A stretch of DNA of 64,000 nt from Pseudomonas sp. R76 (GTDB lineage Bacteria; Pseudomonadota; Gammaproteobacteria; Pseudomonadales; Pseudomonadaceae): the NCBI RefSeq assembly GCF_009834565.1, contig NZ_CP019428.1, positions 5,208,001 through 5,272,000 of the forward strand. The letters are read 5' to 3'. The translations under genes were made by a program, and so were the position numbers. The notes under the pieces are model-generated. The model was not told the origin of the DNA. It did no database searches and saw nothing but the letters and a program-made list of their open reading frames with translations. Shown here piece after piece: positions 16,658 to 25,065 of this stretch (position 1 is the first letter of the stretch; the number at the start of each line of letters is the position of its first letter).

Positions 16658-16820
16658 TTGCTCTGTTCTCACGCACGAACTGGCGTCGTGCTTCTCTACT
16701 CAATCCTTTAGGCACACGAATCTCTCCGCTCGCTAGCGAAACATTCATGCGATCCATGTCATAGAAAACAGGTGCGTCAAGGTCAGCCTTACCAAGCTGA
16801 GCGACATTTTTGAAATTCAT
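16641..16820 (-). CDS. 59-aa putative antitoxin
   Basis: Small gene with AAGGA eight bases before ATG 16820. The product begins MNFKNVAQLGKADLDAPVFY and ends in a strongly basic tail (REARRQFVRENRANAHRG). Acid-rich N-terminus and basic C-terminus fit a toxin-neutralising, possibly DNA-binding protein. No known antitoxin family is recognised; the assignment rests on overlap with the toxin-like gene. Confidence 0.55.
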   Translation of the reverse strand: MNFKNVAQLGKADLDAPVFYDMDRMNVSLASGEIRVPKGLSREARRQFVRENRANAHRG

Positions 16821-16952
16821 GATGTGCTTCCTTGGCCGATTGGACAGCCAGAGATGTATACATAGGTAAACAATCTACCCTAACCACCCCCCGCTATTCA
16901 ACTCATAGTTGAATAGCGGCCCAATGATTACAGGGTAATTCCACTGAATAGC

Positions 16953-17681
16953 TCAGCTACCAGCCATCTGACGATCAGTAACCTGCTCTGGGCATGATTC
17001 AATCAGCCCAACCAAGGGATTGCCAGCGTCCCCCATAGCGCAAGCCACGCGCTGATTACGCCACCGCTCCCACACAGTGACCGGATACTGGCGTGCCCAT
17101 GCCTCATAGACGCGGCGGTCCTGGCTGCTGAGGCGCAGATCGTACTTGTCGTAGATGAACAGCGTGGTGCGCGCCAGGAAGCCCCGCATTTCTGGCCTGG
17201 GCATCGCTGTCTTGGCCTTGAAGTCGATCGCCATGGCGCAGGCGCCGTACTGGGGCTCCACGCCTTGGACGAGCCCATAGGCGTAGTTGCTGCGGTCCCC
17301 GTTTACCTCCCCCACCACCGGCACCAGGTTGTACAGGTCGCCCTCGGCCTGGCTGAACAAAGGATCGGTGGCGGTGCAGTTCCGCCGGCCGCCGTCCTGC
17401 CAGCACTGGCGCTGATGCCCGATCACCCATGCCGGCACGATATGCTCGATCTCGATCCTGCTGGCACGCTTGGCGTTCTTGCGGGGCTGGTAGCCGCAGC
17501 TTTCCAGGTCGACGGCTTTCCCGGTGTAGGCGCAGCCGCAGTAGGCCTCCACGGGGCGTTCGGCATAGATCCGGTAGACAGTCTTTTTGGCCTCCTGGAA
17601 CGTCTTGGGCGCGTCGGCAAAGGCGGGCCCTGCAATAGCGATTAGGGCTATGGCAAGGCCAGCCCGTTTTGATATGAGCAT
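16953..17681 (-). CDS. EndA-type endonuclease I, secreted
   Basis: Periplasmic or extracellular non-specific DNase. The 242-aa precursor has a signal peptide (residues 1-22, ending AFA). The EndA core is clear: IEIEHIVPAWVIGHQ with the catalytic His, QCWQDGGRRNC, then DLYNLVPVVGEVNGDRSN with the metal-binding Asn. Cysteine pairs (YCGCAY, ESCGY, QCW, NC) are typical of the exported enzyme. Such genes occur in phages and satellites of Pseudomonas. An unknown gene starts upstream at 18120, so the two may be cotranscribed. Confidence 0.88.
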   Translation of the reverse strand: MLISKRAGLAIALIAIAGPAFADAPKTFQEAKKTVYRIYAERPVEAYCGCAYTGKAVDLESCGYQPRKNAKRASRIEIEHIVPAWVIGHQRQCWQDGGRRNCTATDPLFSQAEGDLYNLVPVVGEVNGDRSNYAYGLVQGVEPQYGACAMAIDFKAKTAMPRPEMRGFLARTTLFIYDKYDLRLSSQDRRVYEAWARQYPVTVWERWRNQRVACAMGDAGNPLVGLIESCPEQVTDRQMAGS

Positions 17682-17712
17682 CGGGTAGTATCTGGGAGAT
17701 TAAGGGTCCAGC

Positions 17713-18120
17713 TTAATGTCCCGTCTCCAGGCGTGCCGCGATCACGCCGAGCGCTCCGGACTGGATCGCCGCCAGCACCAGACTTCCCCAGCCCCAGTTG
17801 TGCCGCTCTGCCCGGTAGAGGGCGTTCACGTATCGGCATATCTCGGCGTATGCCAGGGCGCTCAGTTGCCCCTGAGGCCTGGCGTTGATCTCATTGAAGT
17901 CGAACCCCTCGTGTGACAGGTAGCCTTGCACGAACCCGCTCCCGTAGGCCTGCTCCAGCAACTCGGAATATTCAGGCAACTCGTAGACCTGGTCGGCATC
18001 CGCCACGCTGTCCGTTCCCCATGACTCACGCTCGATTGCCAGCTCCAGCCGCCGGATACCGGCTGCTAACGCCTGCGCATGGGCATCACCTGGCAGGCTC
18101 GCGCCTGCTTCTGACTTCAT
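17713..18120 (-). CDS. hypothetical protein
   Basis: A 135-aa protein with ATG 18120 preceded by GAAGG at nine bases; an in-frame TTG at 18138 is less likely. Mostly helical; a tyrosine-rich segment (YGSGFVQGYLSHEGF) and a hydrophobic C-terminal helix (SLVLAAIQSGALGVIAARLE) are visible, the latter a possible membrane anchor. It sits 31 bp before the EndA-type nuclease gene on the same strand, raising the possibility of an accessory or immunity role, which is unproven. Confidence 0.6.
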   Translation of the reverse strand: MKSEAGASLPGDAHAQALAAGIRRLELAIERESWGTDSVADADQVYELPEYSELLEQAYGSGFVQGYLSHEGFDFNEINARPQGQLSALAYAEICRYVNALYRAERHNWGWGSLVLAAIQSGALGVIAARLETGH

Positions 18121-18237
18121 ATTTCTAACCTTCGGCAACTGTCGTGACGCGATGATTTGAATACCGAAGCTTAACGGTGAAATTACCGAGAGCTAACGGC
18201 GGATACATCAAATTCATGCTAAGCCGAGGTTTCACCC

Positions 18238-19041
18238 ATGTCGACAATTGCCGCCCTGACATCGCAGCTCGAAGCTGCCCAGACAGACCTTGAACTCGCC
18301 CTTGCCGATGGCGACGACACTGCATCGATCCGTACCGAGATCGCTCGCATAGAGGCCGAGATCACTGCTGCCCGCGGTGCCGAGGCTCAAGCCCATCGCG
18401 AGCAGGCTGAACAGGAAGACGCCGAAGTGCGCACCGCAACTGCGGCCCTGACCGAGAGCCAGCACAGTGCGATCGAGGCTGCAACCACATGCCCCGACCT
18501 GGTTGAGCTGACTGGCGAGGTTCTGCCGGCGATCGAGCGTGACCCTGCCATTGCGAAGGCATGCCATGACGTGGCCCTGGCCACCGCAGCCGTGAATAAA
18601 GCGTCAGGCACCCATCAAACGCTGGTAGCGAAGGCCACCAAAATCCTCGAACGCCTGGCCGCCAAGCAGGGCGAGATCGCCGCGATCCAGCAGCGCCGCG
18701 CCGCTGGCGACCCCCGCCCAGACGACGCCGGCGCCGTCACCCTGATCCAGGGCGATATCGCAGACCTGCAGCGTCTTTTGTCCGCCGCCCAGCACAAGGC
18801 CGACAGCGCCGAGCCGAACGCCGCACGCCAGGCCCTGAACAACGCCCAAGCCACCCTTGACCACCTACACAACCAAGCCGTGCTCCGCGCCGCCGAGCAG
18901 CGCATGCAGTTGGCTGAAAAGGTATTCATCGAGAGCCATCAGGCATTGGTGGCCGCATCCCTGGCTACTGGCAATAAGAACGCGCAGTCCAGCGCGTACA
19001 AGGCAAGCAACATCGTCCGCAAAATTACCTACGGCGCTTGA
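18238..19041 (+). CDS. Ala-rich coiled-coil protein
   Basis: A 267-aa, almost entirely helical protein. Residues ~5-75 (QLEAAQTDLELALADGD and following) and ~110-240 have heptad patterning with abundant Ala, Gln and Glu, as in phage scaffolding, internal or tail-assembly proteins. It opens the plus-strand module that ends with the tape-measure-like gene. No family recognised; structural or assembly role inferred from context. Confidence 0.6.
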   Translation: MSTIAALTSQLEAAQTDLELALADGDDTASIRTEIARIEAEITAARGAEAQAHREQAEQEDAEVRTATAALTESQHSAIEAATTCPDLVELTGEVLPAIERDPAIAKACHDVALATAAVNKASGTHQTLVAKATKILERLAAKQGEIAAIQQRRAAGDPRPDDAGAVTLIQGDIADLQRLLSAAQHKADSAEPNAARQALNNAQATLDHLHNQAVLRAAEQRMQLAEKVFIESHQALVAASLATGNKNAQSSAYKASNIVRKITYGA

Positions 19042-19051
19042 GGAGTTAGGC

Positions 19052-19357
19052 ATGACATCTACCAACCGCGACTCCAACGGCCGTTTTGGTGCTGGGAACA
19101 AGGCGAGCCCAGGTCGCCCGAAGCTGACCGAGATGGAGATCGCCACCCGCGAATGCCTGCGGGTTATCGACGACTCCACGCCGCTCCTGCTGGCGAATGC
19201 CCTTGAGCGTGCTGAGCGTGGCGAACCCGAGCTGATGGGCCCTGCCCTGACGATCCTGGGCGAGATCCTGAAGGCCCGAAACCTCGAAACCGAGCAGCGC
19301 ATGCGGGCCGAGGATCGAGCCTTCGCAGAACTGAGCCTCGGCGCTTCCACACACTGA
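19052..19357 (+). CDS. DUF5681-like small phage protein
   Basis: A 101-aa protein. ATG 19052 follows GGAG; the in-frame upstream extension overlaps the previous gene and is discarded. The N-terminus NGRFGAGNKASPGRPK matches the DUF5681 signature (N-G-x-F-x-x-G-x-x-x-x-P-x-GRPK), common in phage genes near terminase or packaging functions. The rest is helical. It starts 10 bp after the coiled-coil gene. Confidence 0.7.
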   Translation: MTSTNRDSNGRFGAGNKASPGRPKLTEMEIATRECLRVIDDSTPLLLANALERAERGEPELMGPALTILGEILKARNLETEQRMRAEDRAFAELSLGASTH

Positions 19358-19403
19358 CATCTGACAGGGTCGCCGCCCAGCGAGCGGCCCGAGGTACCCA
19401 CCC

Positions 19404-19934
19404 ATGGGCAAATTTGATCAACTCCGCAAAACCATCGGCACGAAACCGCGCACAGCTCCCATCCTGGCCAAGGCCAATGTCGACGAGACCCGCGAACAGC
19501 TCCGTGCCCGCCTGGCCCAGCCCAAGAAGCGCACCGTCGTCCTGGCGAAGGCCGTGCCCACCGATGGCTTGAATAGGCCCTTGCCCAGGGACATGGCTGA
19601 GCTGCGCCGTGAGCTGGATGAGGCGGTGAGCGCCGGCAAGATCACCGGCACAGACGCCCGGGACATCTGCCACCAGTTCGCAGCTGGTCAAACCCTTCCG
19701 GATGACTTGGCAGTCAAATTGGCGGCCATCTTGAAGGTAAAACCGAAGTCTCACAGCTACGACGACCAGAAGCGCACGCCAGCGATGAAGGCTGAGCTGC
19801 GCAAAGACTTGGCCCTGGCCGTGAAGGGCAAGAAAATCACTGCCGCACAGGCCGCGAAGGCGGAGCACCTGCTGAATGTGGGCGCCGAGCTGACCGATGA
19901 CCTGAAAGTTCTGCTCGGGAGGCACACACGATGA
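19404..19934 (+). CDS. hypothetical protein
   Basis: A 176-aa basic, helical protein with two similar halves: ELRRELDEAVSAGKITGTDA with LPDDLAVKLAAIL, and ELRKDLALAVKGKKITAAQA with LTDDLKVLL. This internal duplication of about 70 residues is clear by eye. It overlaps the start of the next gene by 4 bp, so its product is probably made together with the tape-measure-like protein, perhaps as a tail chaperone. Confidence 0.65.
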   Translation: MGKFDQLRKTIGTKPRTAPILAKANVDETREQLRARLAQPKKRTVVLAKAVPTDGLNRPLPRDMAELRRELDEAVSAGKITGTDARDICHQFAAGQTLPDDLAVKLAAILKVKPKSHSYDDQKRTPAMKAELRKDLALAVKGKKITAAQAAKAEHLLNVGAELTDDLKVLLGRHTR

Positions 19935-22627
19935 GCATCAAGATCCCGGTTCAAGCCGAGCTGAACCAGACGGATATCGCCCAGCAGATCAAGCAGCTGG
20001 AAGCCGCCTTCAACGACCTGGGCCGTGTCGCGCAGGAGGCCGACCGGATCGACTTCAAGCCAATCAGCAAGACCAGCCTCGAAGACGCTCGCCGGATGAA
20101 ACAGGAGTTCGACGCCATCGTGCGCATGGCTCCAGGCCTGAAACGTGCGCTTGAAGCCGGTGGTCAGGGCGGCAAGAGCTTCGGGAGCATCGACTGGGAC
20201 AAGGTCTGGACCGACCCCAAACAGCGTGCCGGCCATGCCGAGACCATGGTGCGGCGTCTGGGGCCAGCCGGAGCTGCTGTGCCTATCCCCCCTCCTGGCA
20301 GCGGTGGCCGTGGCGGTCGCGGTGATGGCGGCAACCCTGAAGAAGGCCGTACCCCTGGCACTGGCGGCAGTTCGTGGCGCAAGGCGGCCGGCGGTGCAGC
20401 AGCTGGGCTTGCTGGCGGCGTTGCCAGCCAGGTTGGAGGGCTAGCCGGTGGTATTTCCTCTGGCGCCATCGCCGGCGGGCTTGCCGGAGGCCCTATTGGG
20501 GCGGCGGTCGGCGGTATTGTTGGCTCCCTGACCAGCCTGCTGGGTGCGCTCGGTGATGCACGCGACATCGCCATCAGCCTGGACACCCTAAAGCGCACCC
20601 TCGGCGACACCAACGTTAACTACCAGGAGCTGCAGGGGCATACGCGCAACCTGGCGGACGAATTCAGCCTGAGCGACACCGAGGCGACCGGCCTGACTTC
20701 CCGCTATGCCAAGCTGGCCGGTGGCTCCGACAAGGACCTGGGCGCCTTGCGCGACGAGGTAGGCGTTGGCGTAGGCTTCTCCCGATCGTTCGGCCTCGAT
20801 CCGTCCGCCGGCGTCGACTTCTTCGGCCAGATGAAGGGCCTGGGCATCACCAAGAGCGTCGACGACAACAAGCGCCTGGCGCTGATGATCGGTGAGAGCG
20901 TCGCCAAGGCCGGCGAGCTGCCTCGCATGGCGGACGTCATGTCCGGCCTGAGCCGCTATATGGAAGGCACAGCCGAGCGCACCCTCGGCTCCGGGAACGG
21001 CGAGGCCTGGCTAGCGAAGATGGTAGGCCTGTCGCAGTCCGGTCTGCCCGGCACGACGCCAGCCAACAACGCAAACATGATCGCCAGGGCCGACAACGCG
21101 GTGAGCCAGGGCGGCATCACCGAAGCCGGCAAAAACTTCATGAACCGTACGCTGCAAAGCCGCTTGGGCCTCAACACCGTCCAGGCAGACATGCAGCTGG
21201 AGGGAGGTTTGTTCGCCACCGGCCAAAGCACCTTTGGCCCTGAGTCCGCGATCGGCGCTTACAACGCCAAGAACGGCATCCAGCCTCCCACCGCTGCGAC
21301 TTCGTCGAAGACCAACATGGAGCTTCTGCTAAAAGACCTGGAGGAGCAGTACAGAGGCAAGCCGCGGGAGCTGATGCTCAACGCGATGAAGACGCAGTTC
21401 GGCCTGTCCTACGCTCAGGCGTCGGCTTTCCAATCCACCGGATCGGCCAATATCGGTGGCCTTGTGCAGCGCCTCGGCCGCCTGGGTGTCGATCCGAGCA
21501 AGGTCAACGCGACGGGCATCTCGAAATTGAGCCAGATCGAGGCCAATGGCTCCCTGAGCGAGACCGAAAAGGACGCGATGGCTAAGGACGCGGCCAGCAA
21601 GAACCAGGACGACACCGATGGCTCGCTGGCTCGTACGGCATCCATTAACGGCGCCAACGCAATGATCCGCCTGGCCGAGGAAGGCTTGCCGATGATCAGC
21701 TCGATCCAGTCGGGTGTGCTGAAGCTGGCGGGGATGGACGTGCCAGGCACTCCGGAGCAGCGTGCCCGGGAAACCGAGCACCAGCAGCGTCTTGGCGGCA
21801 TCGAGTCGAGCCTGGGTACGAAGAAGGACGCCGCCTGGAAGGCATATTCAGAGAAAGTACCCTTCTGGAAGCGTGGCGCCACTGCGCTCCAAAACGAGGA
21901 TGAAGAAGCGCTCGGCAACGAATACTGGGCAGCGAAAAAGGAATACGACGACGCCATCTCCGCCGAGAGCCAGCAACACAAGAAAAACACCCTCGACAAC
22001 GTGCCGGCCGGCGCCCCAGAGCTTCACCGAGTACTGCGCGACCAAGATACAGCCTTGCCCACCAACACCCGGGCTACGTCATCTGGTTCCCCTGGGGTGT
22101 CGGGCGCCACACCCGAGCTGCTGGCCCGTGCAGCTGAGTCCGATCGCAAGGCTGGCTTGCCTGAGGGGACCACCGCAGGCCTCATGGCGCAGGAAAGCTC
22201 GTTCAACTCCAACGCCACCAGCAGCAAGGGTGCGCGGGGCCTTTTCCAGATCATGCCGGCTAACACAGCCGTCTTCTCAGGTCGCGTCGGTCGCCAGCTG
22301 GATCCGACCAATACCGACGATGCGTTCTACATGTACGACGAGCTGATGAAGGAGCGCAAAGCCAAGTACGGTAGCAACACCGACAAGATGCTGAAAAGCT
22401 ATCATGGCGGCTACGATGAAGATCAGTGGGGCCCAATTAACGCGGATTACGTCCCGGCGATCGAGCGACGCAAGCGTGAGATTGAGTCCAGCAGGGCAGC
22501 TGAGCCAATCCGCGTCGAGGTGCATCAGTCTGGCGAGTTCACCCTGCGCGACACGGCAGGCAATGCCATCGCAGAGCCCCAGATCAGCACTGTCGTGGGA
22601 ACACCCAAAGTCAGCGGGGTGCGCTGA
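19931..22627 (+). CDS. tape-measure-like protein with lytic transglycosylase domain
   Basis: An 898-aa protein. The N-terminus (IKIPVQAELNQTDIAQQIKQLEAAF) is the usual start of phage tail tape-measure proteins. Residues ~145-215 form a Gly/Ala-rich hydrophobic stretch (AAGLAGGVASQVGGLAG...) that could insert in membrane. A long helical centre follows. Residues ~735-840 are an SLT-type lytic transglycosylase: catalytic Glu in LMAQESSFNSNA, then SSKGARGLFQIMP and a C-terminal YHGGYDEDQWG. Such proteins set tail length and open peptidoglycan at infection. No other tail gene is present in the element. Confidence 0.82.
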   Translation: MSIKIPVQAELNQTDIAQQIKQLEAAFNDLGRVAQEADRIDFKPISKTSLEDARRMKQEFDAIVRMAPGLKRALEAGGQGGKSFGSIDWDKVWTDPKQRAGHAETMVRRLGPAGAAVPIPPPGSGGRGGRGDGGNPEEGRTPGTGGSSWRKAAGGAAAGLAGGVASQVGGLAGGISSGAIAGGLAGGPIGAAVGGIVGSLTSLLGALGDARDIAISLDTLKRTLGDTNVNYQELQGHTRNLADEFSLSDTEATGLTSRYAKLAGGSDKDLGALRDEVGVGVGFSRSFGLDPSAGVDFFGQMKGLGITKSVDDNKRLALMIGESVAKAGELPRMADVMSGLSRYMEGTAERTLGSGNGEAWLAKMVGLSQSGLPGTTPANNANMIARADNAVSQGGITEAGKNFMNRTLQSRLGLNTVQADMQLEGGLFATGQSTFGPESAIGAYNAKNGIQPPTAATSSKTNMELLLKDLEEQYRGKPRELMLNAMKTQFGLSYAQASAFQSTGSANIGGLVQRLGRLGVDPSKVNATGISKLSQIEANGSLSETEKDAMAKDAASKNQDDTDGSLARTASINGANAMIRLAEEGLPMISSIQSGVLKLAGMDVPGTPEQRARETEHQQRLGGIESSLGTKKDAAWKAYSEKVPFWKRGATALQNEDEEALGNEYWAAKKEYDDAISAESQQHKKNTLDNVPAGAPELHRVLRDQDTALPTNTRATSSGSPGVSGATPELLARAAESDRKAGLPEGTTAGLMAQESSFNSNATSSKGARGLFQIMPANTAVFSGRVGRQLDPTNTDDAFYMYDELMKERKAKYGSNTDKMLKSYHGGYDEDQWGPINADYVPAIERRKREIESSRAAEPIRVEVHQSGEFTLRDTAGNAIAEPQISTVVGTPKVSGVR

Positions 22628-22638
22628 TACCTAGCACC

Positions 22639-22688
22639 TGGCGCCAGGGCCGGCGGGTGTGCCAGCCCGCGGCGCCAATGGTGGTTTT
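22639..22688 (+). terminator. hairpin terminator after the tape-measure-like gene
   Basis: TGGCGCC (22639-22645) pairs with GGCGCCA (22671-22677) around a GCGGG/CCCGC-type inner stem; GGTTTTTG follows. It lies between convergent genes. Confidence 0.55.
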
Positions 22689-22691
22689 TGT

Positions 22692-22901
22692 TCAGGAGCG
22701 ATAGTCCCCGGTACCCCCGACCGTGCGCTTGCCTTCCCAGGCCGCGACATCTGCCAGCTTGTAGCCTACCCGGCCACTGATTTTCACGTACCTGGGGCCA
22801 TTCGAGTTTGATCGCCAGTTCGCCAGCGTCCGCACACTGACACGGTTTCTCCAGCGCTGAACCAGTTCAGTGGGTGTCAGGATGAAGCTGGCATCTGTCA
22901 T
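22692..22901 (-). CDS. helix-turn-helix DNA-binding protein
   Basis: A 69-aa excisionase/AlpA-type protein: FILTPTELVQRWRNRVSVRTLANWRS then GPRYVKISGRVGYKLADVAAWE, the canonical winged helix. ATG 22901 (nine bases after GGAG) is chosen over an in-frame codon 72 bp upstream. Divergent from the RHH-like gene at 23283; the 381-bp gap between them (22902-23282) shows no gene and likely holds both promoters. Confidence 0.75.
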   Translation of the reverse strand: MTDASFILTPTELVQRWRNRVSVRTLANWRSNSNGPRYVKISGRVGYKLADVAAWEGKRTVGGTGDYRS

Positions 22902-23282
22902 GGTGGTATGCTCCGCGCCGCTGTGAGGATCCCGCCCGCTGTTCCGTGGCGCGCAGTGATCTGACGCTGTCATGCGATGGAGTCAACGAAAGAGAAGGCA
23001 TTCGATAGATGCCCTGATTAACAATCTGGGGGTCAGTGTGGGTATGTACTGGATAACTAAAGCATTATTGTTCACGCGATTTCGGTTAGGGCGCGTATAG
23101 GGCGCAAACAGGGTGCTGACGTTTAAATGGGGATATGTCCAGGCCTCAATTCGTGGCGTTCCGGCCGTTATCAGGCCACGGTAGCGCATGAACACTAATG
23201 ATAAAGGTCGCGTGACCACGGACCAGGCATAGTCGTGAGGAGAACATGAGCACATTCCGCATATGTGATCATGGAGCACGGC

Positions 23283-23669
23283 ATGAAAACGTCGCAAACA
23301 CCGAAACAGCGCCAGAAGAAGCGCCGCGATAACCTGAAACTTGCGGGCATCATCCGCATGACCGTGGAGATGGATAAGACCACGGCCCAGATCCTTCGCT
23401 CGATCGCCATCGAACACGGCAGAACCCATGCCGACGTGATCGAGCTCGGGATCAAAATGGCGCGCCGGGCCCTGCAGGAGCCGGTGATACGCCAGGTGCC
23501 CAGAAGCGCATCACCAGTTCCTGTCGCCCCCAACGCCGCCCTTGCCTCACTGTCGGCGCAGTTGGCCGAGCTGACCGCCGCTGATGACACCGATGACAGT
23601 CTGCTGAGCATGAGCGCTTCGGAATTACGCGCCGTCCGACTCGGCCTCAATGGCGAGTTACGGTCATGA
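23283..23669 (+). CDS. ribbon-helix-helix-like protein
   Basis: A 128-aa protein; ATG 23283 follows GGAG by six bases. After a Lys/Arg-rich N-terminus, residues ~22-60 (AGIIRMTVEMDKTTAQILRSIAIEHGRTHADVIELGIKMA) look like a strand followed by two helices, the ribbon-helix-helix pattern of small repressors. The C-terminal part is Ala/Leu-rich and acidic. It overlaps the next gene by 4 bp. Confidence 0.55.
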   Translation: MKTSQTPKQRQKKRRDNLKLAGIIRMTVEMDKTTAQILRSIAIEHGRTHADVIELGIKMARRALQEPVIRQVPRSASPVPVAPNAALASLSAQLAELTAADDTDDSLLSMSASELRAVRLGLNGELRS

Positions 23670-24589
23670 CCGCCGCGGTAGACATTCCAGGCGCAGACGC
23701 CAGCTCACACGGCATCATCTATCGGGACGACCTGCTGCCAGGGAAGCGGCACTTCGAATGCGAGAAGATACGGGGCACTCTCGACACTGGCACCTGCGCG
23801 AACCGCTGGCTGGGCGCTAAGAAGGACCGCGAGGCCGTCCGGTTCATGGCCTGCCGTGGGTGCGTGGTCGGTGAGATCCATGCCACTGGCGTCGATCCCT
23901 TGCAGGCCCTGCGGGTTACGGGGGAACGGACTATGGTGGGTTCCCCTGATGAGGGCCGGCGCTGCACGCGGTGCGGCCGCGGCGGTTCGCGAATCGTTGG
24001 AGGGACGCTCTGCGTGTCCTGCTGGAACCGCGAGCGTGAGTTCATCAAGAAGTGCAACGCCAAAGGCAAGCCGCCGGTCACCTTCGTACCGCTCATGGAT
24101 CGCCAGGTAGGCATCATGGTCGATGGTCATCCGACATGGATGAGAGTGCAAGGCACACAAAACGACCGCGAGCCCATCTCCAGGACTATTCGCCAGCGTG
24201 AAGGTGCTCGCTTTCACTCTCAGCATCCCGGCATTCCCACCTGGAACGAAGAAGCGCAGCGCTTCGAGTACCGCGACCGCGCGGACCCGGCCAAGGTGCT
24301 GCTGTCCGTTGAATATGGCGACGCGATCGACCACCTGGCGGTGCCTGCCGATGGCCTTCGCCTCGGTGAGATCCCAGCTACACCTAAACTTCCCACCCAG
24401 ATGCACGGTGTATATTTCGTGGCGGAATTACTTTCCGACAGCGATGCAAAGGACATAGACCATCCTGGCCCAGCGTGGAAGCCAACGTCGTTTGTATGCA
24501 ACAACTGTCAAGTAGCCCAGGTACAGGCGCGGATCTTCGCAAGCAACGTCGAATGTCGATGCCAAGCTTGTGGGGCCAATTCCAAGTGA
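23666..24589 (+). CDS. Cys-rich putative zinc-ribbon protein
   Basis: A 307-aa protein with no family recognised. Cysteines cluster in sets fit for metal binding: ECEKIRG/GTCANR/MACRGC (residues ~30-67), CTRCGRGG and LCVSCW (~99-120), and a C-terminal CNNCQVAQ then CRCQACG (~278-304). The centre is polar. Gene overlap with the RHH-like gene suggests joint regulation. It is the last gene before attR, the usual place for cargo. Confidence 0.6.
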   Translation: MTAAVDIPGADASSHGIIYRDDLLPGKRHFECEKIRGTLDTGTCANRWLGAKKDREAVRFMACRGCVVGEIHATGVDPLQALRVTGERTMVGSPDEGRRCTRCGRGGSRIVGGTLCVSCWNREREFIKKCNAKGKPPVTFVPLMDRQVGIMVDGHPTWMRVQGTQNDREPISRTIRQREGARFHSQHPGIPTWNEEAQRFEYRDRADPAKVLLSVEYGDAIDHLAVPADGLRLGEIPATPKLPTQMHGVYFVAELLSDSDAKDIDHPGPAWKPTSFVCNNCQVAQVQARIFASNVECRCQACGANSK

Positions 24590-24600
24590 GCTTATCTGAT

Positions 24601-24627
24601 GCTAGCCCGGCGATAGCCCAGCGCTAG
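24601..24627. promoter_or_regulatory. candidate integrase arm-type site, right end
   Basis: GCTAGCCCGGCGATAGCCC at 24601-24619 matches the block at 7310-7328 by the integrase with one change, and CGCTAG follows. It lies 40 bp inside attR. Confidence 0.5.
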
Positions 24628-24666
24628 AATTTGAAACCAGATTCAGGCTGAAAGCCTTGAATTATA

Positions 24667-24711
24667 TGGTGTCCCAGGGCCGGTTCGAACGGCCAACCTT
24701 CCCCTTAGGAG
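24667..24711. repeat. attR: 45-bp core within tRNA-Arg(CCT)
   Basis: Identical to 7144-7188. It is the 3' portion of the intact tRNA gene, including CCA. Confidence 0.95.
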
Positions 24712-24743
24712 GGGGATGCTCTATCCAATTGAGCTACTGGGAC
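24667..24743 (-). tRNA. tRNA-Arg (anticodon CCT)
   Basis: Read on the minus strand: acceptor GTCCCAG pairs with CTGGGAC, discriminator A, encoded CCA at 24669-24667; T-loop TTCGAAC; anticodon loop CTCCTAA gives CCT. Length 77 with CCA. The element uses it as attachment site and restores an intact gene. Confidence 0.96.
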
Positions 24744-24901
24744 AAATGACAGCCGGGGGCCAGAGGCGCGGCGACGGACGGCGTGCATGTTAACGGCCGA
24801 GGTAGGTTTTGTCATGTCGTCCGTTGGCTTTTTGAGTGTAGGCCGATCCTTGTAAGGGCTGTCGCAGTTTCGCCGTGTAAAACCGGACACTTGGCGCCAT
24901 C

Positions 24902-24945
24902 GTGCAAATTGCACTCCCCCAAAATGCCAGCATTGCAAATTGCAA
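24902..24945. promoter_or_regulatory. twin palindromes, putative sigma54 activator sites
   Basis: GTGCAA-A-TTGCAC (24902-24914) and TTGCAA-A-TTGCAA (24933-24945) share the core TGCAAATTGCA, and their centres are 31 bp apart, about three helical turns. They lie roughly 120 and 90 bp upstream of the predicted sigma54 start, the normal place for an enhancer-binding protein. The rest of the gap 24744-25065 has nothing else I can name. Confidence 0.6.
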
Positions 24946-24998
24946 CGAAACGCCTCTTTAAAACATAGCTAAACCATTGTTTTTATTGAAATAAAAGT

Positions 24999-25015
24999 TT
25001 GGCACGGGACCTGCA
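24999..25015 (+). promoter_or_regulatory. sigma54 promoter
   Basis: TTGGCACGGGACCTGCA: GG at 25001-25002 and GC at 25013-25014, ten bases apart. Predicted start near 25026, a 40-base leader before ATG 25066. Confidence 0.75.
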
Positions 25016-25065
25016 ATACTTATCTTATAAAACCATTCGGCCCAGCCACTGCGGAGAACAAGAAC

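Noticed and set aside
22983..23429. 148-aa minus-strand frame in the element
   Set aside because: It overlaps the supported 23283 gene and has no ribosome binding site; residues are a shadow.
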